Assembly: GCA_003240775.1 (NCBI GenBank)
Contig: QFNI01000083.1
Coordinates: 1-13,040 of the forward strand
Length of the DNA stretch: 13,040 nucleotides
Reading direction: 5' to 3'
Source of the DNA: Mesorhizobium amorphae
GTDB taxonomy: Bacteria > Pseudomonadota > Alphaproteobacteria > Rhizobiales > Rhizobiaceae
The notes under the pieces were generated by a model, which was given only the letters and a program-made list of their open reading frames with translations, did no database searches and was not told the origin of the DNA. Every line of letters starts with the position of its first letter. Positions within the stretch are counted from its first letter, which is position 1. The translations under genes were made by a program, and so were the position numbers. Shown piece after piece: positions 13,027-13,040 of this stretch.

Positions 13027-13040
13027 CGGTCCCACAGCCC

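Noticed and set aside
11620..13035. 471-codon minus-strand frame over folD
   Set aside because: It is antisense to folD and runs through intergenic repeats; the translation is an Asp/Gly/His-rich shadow.

Overview
The window looks like part of an alphaproteobacterial chromosome with very high G+C. Several genes belong to families typical of that class: a GapR/DUF2312 nucleoid protein, DUF1244, DUF1036 beside pyruvate kinase, and a 6S RNA just upstream of 5-formyltetrahydrofolate cyclo-ligase. The GapR protein and the GC-rich palindromic intergenic repeats would fit a Caulobacterales/Maricaulales-type organism, but that finer placement is inference. There are no transposases, phage genes, CRISPR arrays, tRNAs or rRNAs. 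The genes are mainly housekeeping.

Layout. From 1 to 6110 everything is on the minus strand. In transcription order it holds N-formylglutamate amidohydrolase and DUF1244 (overlapping ATGA), gapR, a trans-aconitate methyltransferase-like gene with a DUF4345 membrane protein, then the 6S RNA gene followed by 5-formyl-THF cyclo-ligase and a YmdB-type phosphodiesterase (overlapping ATGA), a TerC-family membrane protein, and a metallo-beta-lactamase-fold hydrolase cut by the left edge. Two clean intrinsic terminators flank terC. From 6327 to 8352 a secreted DUF1036 protein and pyruvate kinase are read on the plus strand. From 8427 to 10370 the minus strand carries a membrane-anchored alpha/beta hydrolase, an exported TPR protein and ribosomal protein L36. 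From 10592 to 12798 the plus strand carries an orphan GumC/Wzz-like protein and folD. The right end is a repeat-rich intergenic stretch.

How the genes relate. FolD and the 5-formyl-THF cyclo-ligase both act on folate one-carbon units, and N-formylglutamate amidohydrolase releases formate, so one-carbon chemistry recurs, although the genes are not in one operon. Pyruvate kinase ends glycolysis. 6S RNA, GapR and L36 are global growth-state components (RNA polymerase, nucleoid, ribosome).

No clearly new multi-gene system is visible. The points most worth a second look are terminator-like hairpins in the leaders of terC and of the L36 gene, the orphan GumC/Wzz-like gene without kinase or polymerase partners, the well-folded 6S RNA that corrects the cyclo-ligase start, and a 43-bp identical intergenic repeat present twice. 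No gene-free stretch exceeds 300 bases. The longer gaps (4749-4980, 6111-6326, 10371-10591, 12799-13040) are described as features or findings.
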